Assembly: GCA_946402905.1 (NCBI GenBank)
Contig: CAMIYC010000015.1
Location: forward strand, 1-64,000
From: an uncultured Prevotellaceae bacterium
Lineage (GTDB): Bacteria; Bacteroidota; Bacteroidia; Bacteroidales; Bacteroidaceae
Direction of reading: 5' to 3'
DNA length: 64,000 nucleotides
Position numbers and translations under genes: made by a program. This document shows, one piece after another, positions 9,630 through 19,002 of the stretch (its first letter is position 1; each line of letters starts with the position of its first letter). Under the pieces are notes generated by a model, which was not told the origin of the DNA, ran no database searches, and saw only the letters and a list, made by a program, of their open reading frames with translations.

Positions 9630-12600
9630 TTATTTGATAAATAGTTTTTGTCCGTTGACGATGTACACGCCCTTGGGCAGAGACTGGAACGAAGACGTAT
9701 CAGCCACCTTGACTCCAGAGAGGTTGTAGATGTCGGCAGGCTGTGACAGTGCGTCGGCTGGAATGGATAATATGCCATCGGCGATGTCGGGTCCCTGCAA
9801 CAGGATGCGGTCGGCTGCTGTCACTCCCTCGTCACGCAGGAGGTAAGCCCTGAACGGTGCCACACTCTGTGTATTCTCGCTGTAAACGAGGCACTGGCCG
9901 TCCAGTGCATGGATTCCAGGTTTATTGACGAGCACATTGGTGCCGGCGAATGTATAGTCAGCTACCTTCTGGGCTGGATTGTTGACTTCTTCCGGTTGGA
10001 GAACGGTCTGAGCGGCGGAGAACTCCACGGTCTTTCCTACCAAATCTCCTGCGATGCTGATGAAATACGGAGTGCAAGCCTCCACCTGGTCGGCATTCTG
10101 CAACAAGGCCTGGTCCTGGCTGACTCCGGAGAGGCTCTGGAGCCAGAAGGTCTGAGCCGTGTCGTCTACACCCTGAATCCAGTTGAGTTCACTGCCGTCC
10201 ACCTTGATACTCTCCGGTTTGAAGGGTACCACCAGTGTGGACCACTTGCCCCACTCATCGACAGAGAACTTGCGGGTGTATTTGACAGAGTTGGTGGCCG
10301 TCACTGCGACAGGCAGATAGAAGTCGTAAGCGTCATTGATGACGATATTTCCGCTCTTGTTCTCATAATTGACGATATTTCGCCCTTTGAGGCTTTTGGG
10401 CACATTTTTGTCGAGCATATAGATGGTGTTCGGATTGCTGTTGGGTCGGACATCGGCTTTGTATGCCGCCCTCAGGTTAATGGCCAAAGCCTCTTCCGGC
10501 ACGACGAACACATTTTCGTATGGCAGCATCTTCATGTTGCCCTCGGCATTCCAATAAAGAGCGCCCTTCTCCAGGGCAAACGTATCGGTATATAAGTGCA
10601 TCGAAGTGTTTTTCCCTTCGATATGAGAAGCCCTGACAGTCACATTCGAGCTATAATCGCGTATCGGGAAGTCTATGTTGAACATCATCCGCTCACCCGG
10701 CTGAATATCAACCACCCGCCTGAACTCATCGGACACATTCATTCCCTCCTCATTGCATAGTGAGACAACGATGAAATGACGATACTCCCCAGTGCCCTGG
10801 TTTTCAACGGAGATGTGTGTCATCACCTTGTCACCAACAGCCTTAGAGCCGTCTTCGGTCAGATTTTCCACGTAGATCTCTTTGACGATATCAGCGTCGG
10901 CGTTAGAGACATTGCTATAGAAATACTGGTCAGGGTAATTGTCGACAGAGAGGAAGAACACGTCATTTTGGAGGTCGACCGACGCGTCCTCAGGCACATA
11001 GACAGAGAAGGTGCGTGTCTCTCCTGGCAAGATGGCTACATACTCATAAGCCACCATTTCGTAATCCCCTTTCTTATTCAGTTTGCACAAGAGGAGCGGT
11101 CCGTTGTACTCCTCGTCGTTGTTGGTGAGTGTGACGACGACGGAGCGTCCTGCCCTTTCGATGGAGGAGACTACGAAGTCGGCCTTGGGCACGGGTGTGA
11201 GGGTCATCTTGTCGCCTTCGATCCGCACATCGATATAGTTTTGCCCAGCGCCAGCCATTTCTACCCATTGCGAGCCGTCAGAATAGACCGGCCGCAAGGT
11301 ATAGTGGCCGTCGTCGATATCTTTTCCGAAGCTGAGATTCTCAAATTCCACTTCTCCAGGATACTGCGGCCAGAAATGGTCGTTTTTGCGCGCTACATTC
11401 TTGACCATGGTGCCCTGATCGTCATAAAGGTTGAGTCCGTGGTTGATTTGGTCATACCATCCGCTCTCGCTGGTAGAGAAGAGATCGTAGGATACAGCGA
11501 TATTGGAGAAATTACGTGTTTTCGCATTGCGCTGATACTCTCGTCCGTCTCTCAGGCTGGGTCGTCCGGAGATAGCCAGGCGCTGCGGTATCTTGACAAA
11601 ATCGTCCTCTCCCTCTGTCTTGACACCAAACAGTGCCGACTGCATGAATGTGAATCTCATGGAAGTCGAGCTGCCTCCGATACCGTTTCCACGTGCGTCG
11701 AGCACAGAGATACGGTAGTCGCCGTCGGCCACGCCGCCCCATCCCCAGTTGATATGGAAGAGTCCCTTTCCGTCATATCCGTCGCAGATGAAGGCATGTC
11801 CCTCCATAGCCGAGGTGTATCCGGTGTAGAGTACGGGGCGGTTGTTTCTCAGTTCGTTGAGCAGGAGGCTGTCCCACTCTGCCACGCTGTAGCCCATCCT
11901 GCTCACACTATGTATAGTCTGTGGGTAGCCTAAATACTGTGGCAATCTCTCAGCGATGATATCGGTCTGAGCTCCCGAGCCATCGGGGGAATAGCCCATC
12001 TCGACGAGCTGTCCGCAGTATTGCATGAGCAAGGCCACTGCGTCGATGCTCGCCTGCGAGGAGTATCTGTTATAGGTATACTTCATGTCATCCCAGTTGA
12101 ACGCGATGGCCGGCAGTCCGGGCATCCACTTGTCAAGAGAACGGCACTGATAGCCTGGTATCTCCTCTGTCTGCTCTACAGGGTACTGGTGATAATATAG
12201 CACTTGCGCCAGGGCGGTAGCCACACATCCTGTGGGACATTTCGACCCGTTGTACTCCGGGCATCGGTCATTGTAGGGCCAAGACTGGTCCCACCGTGTC
12301 TTGATCAGAGGCTGTATGACATCCGTGGGTGACGGGTCAGCCTCTTGCCTGGTGGTCTGATGCTCAGAGGCCCATTTCAGGCTCTCCTCATAATATTGCA
12401 GCCACCATTTCAGGTTGTCGGGTATCCTTTGCATGTCGAAGTCTCCATGGTCGCAGTAGCCCAGCACCTCTGAAGTGTTTTCTTCCCCGGACATGATGAC
12501 AAACCCATCGTTATCACCGACATTAAAGATATAATAATAAGACTGATCGGGAGCATCAGGCCGCTCACAACGGTACGCCATTCTCAGGCCAGGCGCATGA

Positions 12601-12722
12601 GGTATGTTCTGGCTGGACTTGAGAAAGGTCTGTGCATTTTTCTTTGCGACCTGAGGGCTTAGCGGACCCGCCATCGCCTGTATGGCGAACAGAACGAGCA
12701 GCAAGGTTTGTAATTTCTTCAT
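9630..12722 (-). CDS. Secreted C10-family (streptopain/interpain-like) cysteine protease
   Basis: Large secreted protease of 1030 residues. A signal peptide (MKKLQTLLLVLFAIQAMA) precedes a Spi-like inhibitory pro-domain (about 20-130) and a C10 catalytic domain (about 135-385). The nucleophile is Cys166 in CPTGCVATALAQV, with His309 in GHAFICDGYD and the downstream NWGWGG motif. The following 600 or so residues are beta-rich and include segments that look like adhesion or immunoglobulin-like modules. The C-terminus (IYNLSGVKVADTS to KGVYIVNGQKLFIK) resembles a Por/type IX secretion sorting tail. Interpain A of Prevotella intermedia is the nearest named relative I can recall. The likely role is extracellular protein digestion. 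Confidence 0.9.
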   Translation of the reverse strand: MKKLQTLLLVLFAIQAMAGPLSPQVAKKNAQTFLKSSQNIPHAPGLRMAYRCERPDAPDQSYYYIFNVGDNDGFVIMSGEENTSEVLGYCDHGDFDMQRIPDNLKWWLQYYEESLKWASEHQTTRQEADPSPTDVIQPLIKTRWDQSWPYNDRCPEYNGSKCPTGCVATALAQVLYYHQYPVEQTEEIPGYQCRSLDKWMPGLPAIAFNWDDMKYTYNRYSSQASIDAVALLMQYCGQLVEMGYSPDGSGAQTDIIAERLPQYLGYPQTIHSVSRMGYSVAEWDSLLLNELRNNRPVLYTGYTSAMEGHAFICDGYDGKGLFHINWGWGGVADGDYRISVLDARGNGIGGSSTSMRFTFMQSALFGVKTEGEDDFVKIPQRLAISGRPSLRDGREYQRNAKTRNFSNIAVSYDLFSTSESGWYDQINHGLNLYDDQGTMVKNVARKNDHFWPQYPGEVEFENLSFGKDIDDGHYTLRPVYSDGSQWVEMAGAGQNYIDVRIEGDKMTLTPVPKADFVVSSIERAGRSVVVTLTNNDEEYNGPLLLCKLNKKGDYEMVAYEYVAILPGETRTFSVYVPEDASVDLQNDVFFLSVDNYPDQYFYSNVSNADADIVKEIYVENLTEDGSKAVGDKVMTHISVENQGTGEYRHFIVVSLCNEEGMNVSDEFRRVVDIQPGERMMFNIDFPIRDYSSNVTVRASHIEGKNTSMHLYTDTFALEKGALYWNAEGNMKMLPYENVFVVPEEALAINLRAAYKADVRPNSNPNTIYMLDKNVPKSLKGRNIVNYENKSGNIVINDAYDFYLPVAVTATNSVKYTRKFSVDEWGKWSTLVVPFKPESIKVDGSELNWIQGVDDTAQTFWLQSLSGVSQDQALLQNADQVEACTPYFISIAGDLVGKTVEFSAAQTVLQPEEVNNPAQKVADYTFAGTNVLVNKPGIHALDGQCLVYSENTQSVAPFRAYLLRDEGVTAADRILLQGPDIADGILSIPADALSQPADIYNLSGVKVADTSSFQSLPKGVYIVNGQKLFIK

Positions 12723-12780
12723 GACAGGGATAATACTAAATTAATACATATACAAATGTTCTCCTTTTTATAAAGGCTTG

Positions 12781-12788
12781 CAAATTTA
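12781..12788 (-). promoter_or_regulatory. Promoter -7 element for the C10 protease gene
   Basis: The minus strand reads TAAATTTG, a full match to TAnnTTTG, about 58 bp upstream of the ATG at 12722. No good TTTG element is present at 19-21 bp, so this is a half-supported promoter. Confidence 0.45.
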
Positions 12789-12910
12789 CGATTTTTTTTC
12801 AAGACATGCGCTATATCTTCTTAAAAAACCGAATGATTTTTTTATTATTATGCCTGAGCAGAATATTTCATACTCCATTTGCTCCACATTATTTCCATGA
12901 TATCCTCATC

Positions 12911-12926
12911 ACGCGGCACGCCGCGT
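12911..12926. repeat. REP-like GC-rich palindrome
   Basis: ACGCGGC and GCCGCGT form a 7-bp inverted repeat with a 2-nt spacer, followed by TCCCTAC. On the minus strand this reads GTAGGGACGCGGC and onwards, a form like the small palindromic REP elements found between genes in several phyla. It is single in this window. Apart from the protease promoter, this palindrome and the terminator hairpin at 13006, I see nothing in the 340-bp gap 12723-13062. Confidence 0.45.
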
Positions 12927-13005
12927 CCCTACACTTCTCCCTTCAGGTGATGCGATAACTATATACAGTGCGGCATGCGAAGAGACGAGCGGATGAGAGA
13001 AAAAA

Positions 13006-13045
13006 GAGCGTGCCCGTTGAAAGATACGGGCACGCTCATTTTTTT
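13006..13045. terminator. Bidirectional terminator-like hairpin
   Basis: A perfect 12-bp stem (GAGCGTGCCCGT, 13006-13017, with ACGGGCACGCTC, 13026-13037) closes an 8-nt loop. T-rich tracts follow in both directions: ATTTTTTTC on the plus strand, and TTTTTTCTC on the minus strand, downstream of the esterase stop at 13063. It most likely ends the esterase transcript. Confidence 0.8.
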
Positions 13046-13062
13046 CAGAAAGACCTTTGCGA

Positions 13063-15459
13063 TCATTTCATAAGTTTGTTTTTCTCGATGGTCCATCCTT
13101 CACGTCTGGAGAGTTCACAGTCGTCGCCTTCAAACATGCGTGCGGCCTTGGTGTCTCCTTTCAGTTGCCAGTTGAGCCATGCGAGTGCCACGACGGAGAA
13201 CTCACCGCCATGAGGCTGCGCATAGGTGCCACCATGTCCTACCGGGAAATTGGCGGCACAGGCCGGCACATGGTCGATGCGATGGAAATCGTCCATACCA
13301 TTGCCATAGGCGATATCTTTTTCGCCCCCCAGGATATAAATGACGGACGAATGGATTTCCTTGAGTTTAGACTTCGGCGGCATAGGCATTCCCCCTACTG
13401 CACTCGAGGCATTTTGTTGGTTGAAGAGTCCGCTGTTGCAGATCATGAGGGTCTTGACTCTTGGGTCAGCACAATTGAAAAGGGTCTGCAATCCGCCGCA
13501 CGACATACCCGCCAGAGCGATATTGTTCACGTCTACCTTATGATAGTAAGGCGACTTCTTGTCGTTGTTTTGGGCGATGATCCAGTCGATGGACTCGATC
13601 TGCTGCTCAGTGGTCGACATCGGCCCTATGTAGCGTTCATCACCATCGGGCATGTATCCGGTGGCCAACACGATATAGCCGTATGACGCAATCTCGTTGA
13701 GGAACTTATAGTGCTCAAATGGCGAGTTGGCGCATGCCCCGTTGCCCCAGACGAGCACAGGCAGAGGCTTGTGTGCATTGAAAGCTTTCAGGTTCTGCGG
13801 TACGAAGACTGTGTGTGCTTTCAGGGTGGGTTCTACCTTCATCACCGCCTTGTAGGGACCTGTGCCTCCGTCCTCAACGATGACCGACTGAGGTTTGCGC
13901 TCACGCTCAGTCTCGTCGCGCTTGGTGCGATAGAAGCGGTCGACGAAGTCGATTTGCTCGCGGTTGGGCACCATGATCAGGGAAGCGCCGTTGCTGAACT
14001 GCATGGTGGTGGGTTTGTCTTTGTCGAAAGGAGGCCAATAGGGCAAACCTTTGCCGTTGGGGTTTCCTGTCTTGGCAAAGTTGATCCAGTATTGCTGCAT
14101 GATCTCCGTCAGTGCGGCTTCTGCCGGGTATTTATCCGGCTGCGAGGCGAACGCATTGTTGAGGTAGAGGATGTCGTCGGCATGTGAGACCCCATGGCGC
14201 TTTTTGTTGCCTACGATACTCATGGTCGAAGGTTGTGCCAGGTATGCGGCATACGCCGGACTTTTACCTGTTTTGGACTGCAGGCTTGCCCAGGCGAACG
14301 ACGGCCAAGCGAAGCCCATGTCGCGGAAGACATCCCCCCAGCCGAAATAAGCTTCCTCTTCGGTGTTGCCGGGATATAATTTCAAGGCCTCCTGGGCCAT
14401 AGGCCCGAATATATGCTCTATCGTCTGGCGGTAGCTTTCCGGCGTGACATTCCCTGTGAACAGGCAGCCTTCATCCGAATTGGTCATGATGATGGCCGGC
14501 ACGTCATTGTACTCTCCTCGCTCATAATTGCGATAGAGGTCGTCGGTGATGACATATCCGTCGACACAAGGCCAGAATCCGCCGAATCCGACATTGTCTC
14601 CTGCCAGTGCCAAAGCATCCATCTGTCGTAGCTGTCTGAGTGACTTTTTCTTCAGGTGCTTCTGGAATTCAAGTCCCTGCTGCTCAGCGCCCTTCATCGA
14701 CGCATTGACCACGAGGGTCCTGCCGCTGTCCCGCCAAGGTGCGAACGATCCTCCGCTCTGGCTGATGACCGCCCTGAAGAGTCCCTTTGCCAATGGGGAA
14801 GCACAGAGGATGCTGCAACTGATGGCACCCGCCGACTCTCCGAAGATGGTGACCTGAGAGGGGTCGCCTCCGAAGTTGGCGATATTGCGCTGCACCCACT
14901 TCAGTGCATAGATCTGGTCGAGCAAGCCATAGTTGCCCGAATGTCCGTTGGCCGACTCCTTGGTGAGTTCGGGATGAGCCATGAATCCCAGCGCCCCGGT
15001 GCGGTATTCTACGCTGACCACCACGACGCCTCGTCGTGCCAGACTTGTCCAGAGATCTCCACCGTAATGCTCGGTCTGGAATCCGCCGCCATGTATCCAC
15101 ACCATGACTGGCAGCCGGTCGCCGACCGACTTAGCCGGTGTCGCCACGCCGAGGTACAGGCAGTCTTCACTCATCTTGGGCTGTCGTCCCGGCCTTGACG
15201 GCTGTGGCGGCCATGGCCCGTATTCCTCCGCTTTCAGTACCCCTGTCCAGGACTTGGCAGTCTGAGGTTCTTTCCATCTCAAGTTGCCCACCGGCGGCGC
15301 GGCATAGGGTATCGCCTTGTATATAGCCAGGTCGTTACCATCGGGCGTAGCCTCAAGGTCTCCCGTCTCCACATGTGTCCGCATCAGTGGCTGTGCCTGG
15401 ATGCTGCATAGCGAGAAAAGCGCGAATACAGATAGCAAGAAATGTTTTCTCATGTTCAT
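13063..15459 (-). CDS. Two-module alpha/beta-hydrolase: type B carboxylesterase fused to a second hydrolase
   Basis: Secreted esterase of about 798 residues, well above the usual 500-550 of type B carboxylesterases. After a signal peptide (MNMRKHFLLSVFALFSLCSIQAQ), residues about 30-550 are carboxylesterase type B, with SEDCLYL, WIHGGGFQTE (oxyanion loop) and nucleophile Ser209 in FGESAGA. From about 565 a second alpha/beta-hydrolase begins (LPVLVWGNGAC), with nucleophile Ser653 in GMSCGG and a His near 742 in VGHGGTY. Both modules seem to keep catalytic residues. Deacylation of plant cell-wall polysaccharide would fit the GH30 and GH115 enzymes nearby, but the substrate is inferred. The ATG at 15459 was chosen for the signal peptide; 15453 is an alternative. 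The minus-strand TATTTTTG at 15529-15522 may be its -7 element. Confidence 0.85.
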   Translation of the reverse strand: MNMRKHFLLSVFALFSLCSIQAQPLMRTHVETGDLEATPDGNDLAIYKAIPYAAPPVGNLRWKEPQTAKSWTGVLKAEEYGPWPPQPSRPGRQPKMSEDCLYLGVATPAKSVGDRLPVMVWIHGGGFQTEHYGGDLWTSLARRGVVVVSVEYRTGALGFMAHPELTKESANGHSGNYGLLDQIYALKWVQRNIANFGGDPSQVTIFGESAGAISCSILCASPLAKGLFRAVISQSGGSFAPWRDSGRTLVVNASMKGAEQQGLEFQKHLKKKSLRQLRQMDALALAGDNVGFGGFWPCVDGYVITDDLYRNYERGEYNDVPAIIMTNSDEGCLFTGNVTPESYRQTIEHIFGPMAQEALKLYPGNTEEEAYFGWGDVFRDMGFAWPSFAWASLQSKTGKSPAYAAYLAQPSTMSIVGNKKRHGVSHADDILYLNNAFASQPDKYPAEAALTEIMQQYWINFAKTGNPNGKGLPYWPPFDKDKPTTMQFSNGASLIMVPNREQIDFVDRFYRTKRDETERERKPQSVIVEDGGTGPYKAVMKVEPTLKAHTVFVPQNLKAFNAHKPLPVLVWGNGACANSPFEHYKFLNEIASYGYIVLATGYMPDGDERYIGPMSTTEQQIESIDWIIAQNNDKKSPYYHKVDVNNIALAGMSCGGLQTLFNCADPRVKTLMICNSGLFNQQNASSAVGGMPMPPKSKLKEIHSSVIYILGGEKDIAYGNGMDDFHRIDHVPACAANFPVGHGGTYAQPHGGEFSVVALAWLNWQLKGDTKAARMFEGDDCELSRREGWTIEKNKLMK

Positions 15460-15679
15460 AATAATGCTGATTATTAATAAATGGTTATTGTAAGATTGCG
15501 AATGTGAGTAAAAAAACATGGCAAAAATAACAAATTCATCTGAGATATCATCTTTTTCCGGCAAATATTTCATCCGGAAAAGCAAATACGCAACGTCTGA
15601 AAGCCCCGCGATGAAGAGCCGACTTTGAGTGTGCTGAAGTCACTTTCGGCTGGAAATGAAAAGAAAAACGCATTTTTCC

Positions 15680-15710
15680 TTTTCATTTCTCTCACTTATT
15701 AGTAACTTTG
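15680..15710 (+). promoter_or_regulatory. Promoter of the DUF4199-glycosyltransferase operon
   Basis: TAACTTTG (15703-15710) matches TAnnTTTG. A TTTT approximating the -33 TTTG lies at 15680-15683 with a 19-bp spacer. The ATG of the first gene follows at 15734, leaving a short leader. Confidence 0.6.
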
Positions 15711-15733
15711 CCGACGAAAAAGTAAAAGAGACG

Positions 15734-16264
15734 ATGACATTCAGCGAGTCGTATATACAATTGAAAGCCTTCGCCCGTGTGGACGGTGCGAAGCTGGGTG
15801 TATTCTGGATTATCAGCTTTGCCCTTTTCATTGCCAATTTCACCTATCCCTTTTGTGGCCTGCTCTGGATGGCCACTATGATTTTCACTCCCTTCTATAT
15901 CGGCATCATGACCCGTCAGTATGCCGTCAAGGTGATGGGTGGGCGTGTTTCCTATCGCCGTGCATACGTCTATTCCGTATTGGTCACATTTTATGGTGGC
16001 CTGATCCTTGCCCTCGCCCAGTGGGCCTATTTTCAGTTTCTCGACCATGGCTTCGTGATGGGCAACTATATCAGTCTGTTGGACGACAAGACATTCAAAG
16101 AGTCTCTTGAGTCATTCGGCTATTCCACCAAAGACATCAGGCAATTGTTTGAGCAGTTCAGCAAGCTGCGCCCGATAGACATCTCTCTGCAGATGCTCTG
16201 GTCTAACTTCCTGGCTGGTGTCATACTGAGCCTTACCACTGCGCTTTACGCCAGCAAGAGGTGA
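15734..16264 (+). CDS. DUF4199-type integral membrane protein
   Basis: A 176-residue membrane protein of a Bacteroidetes family of unknown function (DUF4199 by overall pattern). Hydrophobic segments include VFWIISFALFIANF, FCGLLWMATMIFTPFYIGI, VYSVLVTFYGGLILALAQW and LAGVILSLTTALYA, so four helices are likely. A soluble stretch between helices three and four carries DDKTFKESLESFGYSTKDI. ATG 15734 (MTFSESYIQLKAF) was chosen because the frame upstream to 15656 spans the promoter. The gene lies 37 bp before a DPM1/GtrB-like glycosyltransferase, a pairing I recall as common in Bacteroidetes, so it may help the lipid-linked sugar step. No catalytic motif is visible. Confidence 0.75.
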   Translation: MTFSESYIQLKAFARVDGAKLGVFWIISFALFIANFTYPFCGLLWMATMIFTPFYIGIMTRQYAVKVMGGRVSYRRAYVYSVLVTFYGGLILALAQWAYFQFLDHGFVMGNYISLLDDKTFKESLESFGYSTKDIRQLFEQFSKLRPIDISLQMLWSNFLAGVILSLTTALYASKR

Positions 16265-16301
16265 TTTTTCTGAATTTGAAGTTTTTATATTATATTGATC
16301 G

Positions 16302-17267
16302 ATGGATATATCAGTAGTTATACCCCTATACAATGAAGATGAGTCTCTGCCCGAGCTTTATGCCTGGATAGAGCGTGTGATGAGAGAGAACGACTTCAGT
16401 TTTGAAGTGATTTTCGTCAATGACGGTTCGACAGATCACTCATGGGACGTGATAGAACGTCTGTCAAAGGAGAGTTCCCATGTGAAGGGCATCAAGTTCC
16501 GCCGCAATTACGGTAAGAGTCCTGCCCTGTATTGCGGTTTCAAGGAAGCCCAAGGCGACGTGGTCATCACGATGGATGCCGACCTGCAGGACTCTCCCGA
16601 CGAGATACCCGGTCTTTACAAGATGATCACCGTCGACGGCTACGACCTGGTGTCGGGCTACAAACAGAAGCGCTACGACCCCCTGTCCAAGACTATCCCC
16701 ACCAAGCTGTTCAACGCCACGGTGCGTCGCATCAGCGGCATCAAGAATCTTCATGACTTCAATTGTGGACTCAAAGCCTACCGCAAAGACGTGGTCAAGA
16801 ACATAGAAGTGTATGGTGAGATGCATCGCTTCATCCCCTATCTGGCGAAGAACGCCGGCTTTGACAAGATCGGCGAGAAAGTGGTGCACCATCAGGCCCG
16901 CAAATACGGCAAGTCCAAATTTGGTCTCAACCGTTTCGTCAATGGCTACCTCGACCTCATGACCCTGTGGTTTCTGAGCAGTTTCGGCCGCAAGCCTATG
17001 CATGTATTCGGCTTCCTTGGCACGATTGTCTTCCTGATCGGTTTTCTGGCTGCCTTTGTCATCGGAGCCGACAAGTTGATAGCTCTGGCACGTCATGTGC
17101 CCCAGCGCCTGGTGACCGACTCACCCTACTTCTACATCTCACTGACGATGATGATGATCGGTACGCAGCTGTTTCTCGCCGGTTTCCTGGGCGACCTGAT
17201 CAGCCGTTCGTCGTCTACGCGCAATGAGTATCAGATAGAAGAGGAAATTGGCTGCGGCGGAAATTAA
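16302..17267 (+). CDS. GT2 glycosyltransferase, polyprenyl-phosphate sugar transferase type
   Basis: Transfers a sugar from a nucleotide donor, probably to polyprenyl phosphate at the inner membrane. The 321-residue product starts VVIPLYNEDESLPEL (GT-A fold), has FVNDGSTDHSWDVI, the metal-binding DADLQDSPDEIP, and the FNCGLKAYRKDVV acceptor region. Two C-terminal transmembrane helices follow (VFGFLGTIVFLIGFLAAFVIG and FYISLTMMMIGTQLFLAGFLGDL), the DPM1/GtrB layout. The donor and final glycan cannot be read from sequence. It is transcribed with the DUF4199 gene upstream and the DUF6048-like gene downstream (9 bp). Confidence 0.9.
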   Translation: MDISVVIPLYNEDESLPELYAWIERVMRENDFSFEVIFVNDGSTDHSWDVIERLSKESSHVKGIKFRRNYGKSPALYCGFKEAQGDVVITMDADLQDSPDEIPGLYKMITVDGYDLVSGYKQKRYDPLSKTIPTKLFNATVRRISGIKNLHDFNCGLKAYRKDVVKNIEVYGEMHRFIPYLAKNAGFDKIGEKVVHHQARKYGKSKFGLNRFVNGYLDLMTLWFLSSFGRKPMHVFGFLGTIVFLIGFLAAFVIGADKLIALARHVPQRLVTDSPYFYISLTMMMIGTQLFLAGFLGDLISRSSSTRNEYQIEEEIGCGGN

Positions 17268-17276
17268 TCAGGCCCC

Positions 17277-17966
17277 ATGAGACGCTCAGATATCATCCGC
17301 ACCTATCTCCCATGTCTTGCGATGGGTTTGCTGTTTGCCCTCCCCTTGTCCGCACAGCGGCAGGAGACTGAGGCAAAGCCCGAAGTCAATGACAGCACGC
17401 CCTGGCTGAACGGCTTTGCCGTGTCGGCCGACCTTGTCGGCGTGGTGCAAAGCATGGTGAGCGACGATGGCCAGTATGAAGGTGCTCTCCGCCTCAATCT
17501 GCGCGACAGGTACTTCCCTATCGTAGAATTAGGTCTTGGGCGTGCCGACCACGATGATGCTGTGACCCGTATAGCTTATAAGACAAGCGCTCCTTATGGC
17601 AGGATCGGCTTCGATCTGAACATGATGAAAAACAAGCACGACGATTACCGCATTTACGTGGGTCTGCGCTATGGGTTCAGCCGTTTCAAATACGACCTGT
17701 CCCTGCCAGGCGAGACAGATTCCATAACGGGTATCGAGACACGTATAGAAAGCAAGGGTGTGAAGTGCACCTACCACTGGGCAGAGGCCGTGTTTGGTGT
17801 GGACGCCAAGATATGGGGGCCACTCCATCTGGGTTGGAGCCTGCGCTATCGCCGACGCCTGGCCTACAGCTGTGATGATATCGACAACGTGTGGTACGTG
17901 CCGGGCTTCGGCAGAGGCGGCAGTTCACGTGTCGGAGGGACTTTTAATATTTCATTAGACATTTAG
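17277..17966 (+). CDS. Exported DUF6048-like protein
   Basis: A 229-residue exported protein of a conserved Bacteroidetes family (DUF6048 by resemblance). The N-terminus RTYLPCLAMGLLFALPLSAQ is a signal peptide. The mature part is beta-rich with alternating short strands, for example GALRLNLRDRYFPIVELGLG, YRIYVGLRYGFSRFKYDL and HLGWSLRYRRRLAY, ending in FNISLDI. That pattern suggests an outer-membrane beta-barrel. It lies 9 bp after the glycosyltransferase and 5 bp before apbE. The function is unknown. Confidence 0.7.
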   Translation: MRRSDIIRTYLPCLAMGLLFALPLSAQRQETEAKPEVNDSTPWLNGFAVSADLVGVVQSMVSDDGQYEGALRLNLRDRYFPIVELGLGRADHDDAVTRIAYKTSAPYGRIGFDLNMMKNKHDDYRIYVGLRYGFSRFKYDLSLPGETDSITGIETRIESKGVKCTYHWAEAVFGVDAKIWGPLHLGWSLRYRRRLAYSCDDIDNVWYVPGFGRGGSSRVGGTFNISLDI

Positions 17967-17971
17967 AGGTT

Positions 17972-18994
17972 TTGAAAAAGCGCGGCAATTTATTATGGCA
18001 ACTGCCATTTCTGACCATTCTGATTATCGGGACCGTCCTGATCATCAGAGAACAACAGACGCTGCCCTACCAGCATCACCGTGGTTTTATATTTGGCACA
18101 GAGTATTCCGTCACTTACCAGAGCGACCATGACTATCAGACGGAGATAGAAAAAGTGCTCCACAATGTAGACCAGTCGCTTTCACCTTTCAACCCCCACT
18201 CCATTATCACCAAGGTCAACCAGAATATCGACGTGCGTCCGAATCAGATGTTTATGGACGTGTTTCGTCTGGCCCGGCAGATATCACAAGACACCGACGG
18301 TGCTTTCGACATCACGGTGGCACCCCTGGTCAATGCCTGGGGCTTCGGCTTCAAGTCGGGTGAGTCTCCCACCCCCCACTCCATCGACAGTCTGCTACAG
18401 CTGATCGGCTACGAGAAAGTTTCCGTCGGCGCCGACGGCAGAATCAGGAAGTCAGACCCGCGCATCATGCTCGACTGCAGCGCTATCGCCAAGGGCTATG
18501 GCAGCGATATGGTGGCGAAATTGCTTCGCAGCAAAGATGTGAGCAACTACATGATAGAAATCGGCGGCGAAGTGGTGACACATGGTGTGAACGAGAAGCG
18601 TCTGCCCTGGCGTATCGGCGTGACCAAACCGACCGATGACTCCCTGCAAGTGAACAACGAACTCCAGACTGTGCTCAACGTGACCGACAAAGCAATGGCC
18701 ACGAGTGGCAACTATCGCAACTTCTACTATAAAGGCGGCAAGAAATACGCCCATACCGTTGACCCTAAGACCGGTTACCCCGTGCAGCACAGTCTTCTTT
18801 CCGCCACCGTGCTGGCCAACTCCTGCGCCATGGCCGACGCCTATGCCACAGCCTTCATGGTGATGGGCATGGAGAAAGCCCGCGAGGTAATCGCCCGCCA
18901 CAACGACCTGATGGTGTATTTCATCTATTCTGACCCTTCAGGCAAAAACGCCGTTTGGTATTCCCCCGCCTTAGCCTCCAAGATCATGGAATAA
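17972..18994 (+). CDS. apbE: FAD:protein FMN transferase
   Basis: Covalently attaches FMN to Thr/Ser of exported flavoproteins such as Rnf or Nqr subunits; acts outside the inner membrane. The 340-residue protein has an N-terminal anchor (LLWQLPFLTILIIGTVLII), then the ApbE fold: DQSLSPFNPHSIITKVN, FDITVAPLVNAWGFG (flavin binding), DCSAIAKGYGSD, MIEIGGEVVTHG, and the metal-site region DPKTGYPVQHSLLSATVLA. Translation appears to start at a TTG (17972), since no ATG precedes the membrane segment. It begins 5 bp after the DUF6048-like gene, suggesting cotranscription. No target flavoprotein is encoded in this window. Confidence 0.92.
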   Translation: MKKRGNLLWQLPFLTILIIGTVLIIREQQTLPYQHHRGFIFGTEYSVTYQSDHDYQTEIEKVLHNVDQSLSPFNPHSIITKVNQNIDVRPNQMFMDVFRLARQISQDTDGAFDITVAPLVNAWGFGFKSGESPTPHSIDSLLQLIGYEKVSVGADGRIRKSDPRIMLDCSAIAKGYGSDMVAKLLRSKDVSNYMIEIGGEVVTHGVNEKRLPWRIGVTKPTDDSLQVNNELQTVLNVTDKAMATSGNYRNFYYKGGKKYAHTVDPKTGYPVQHSLLSATVLANSCAMADAYATAFMVMGMEKAREVIARHNDLMVYFIYSDPSGKNAVWYSPALASKIME

Positions 18995-19002
18995 GCCCGC
19001 CT

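Noticed and set aside
15560..15573. A weak match (10/14) to the susC/GH115 operator motif upstream of the esterase gene
   Set aside because: AT-rich sequence gives such matches by chance, and the spacing to the nearest -7 element does not fit the other two sites.
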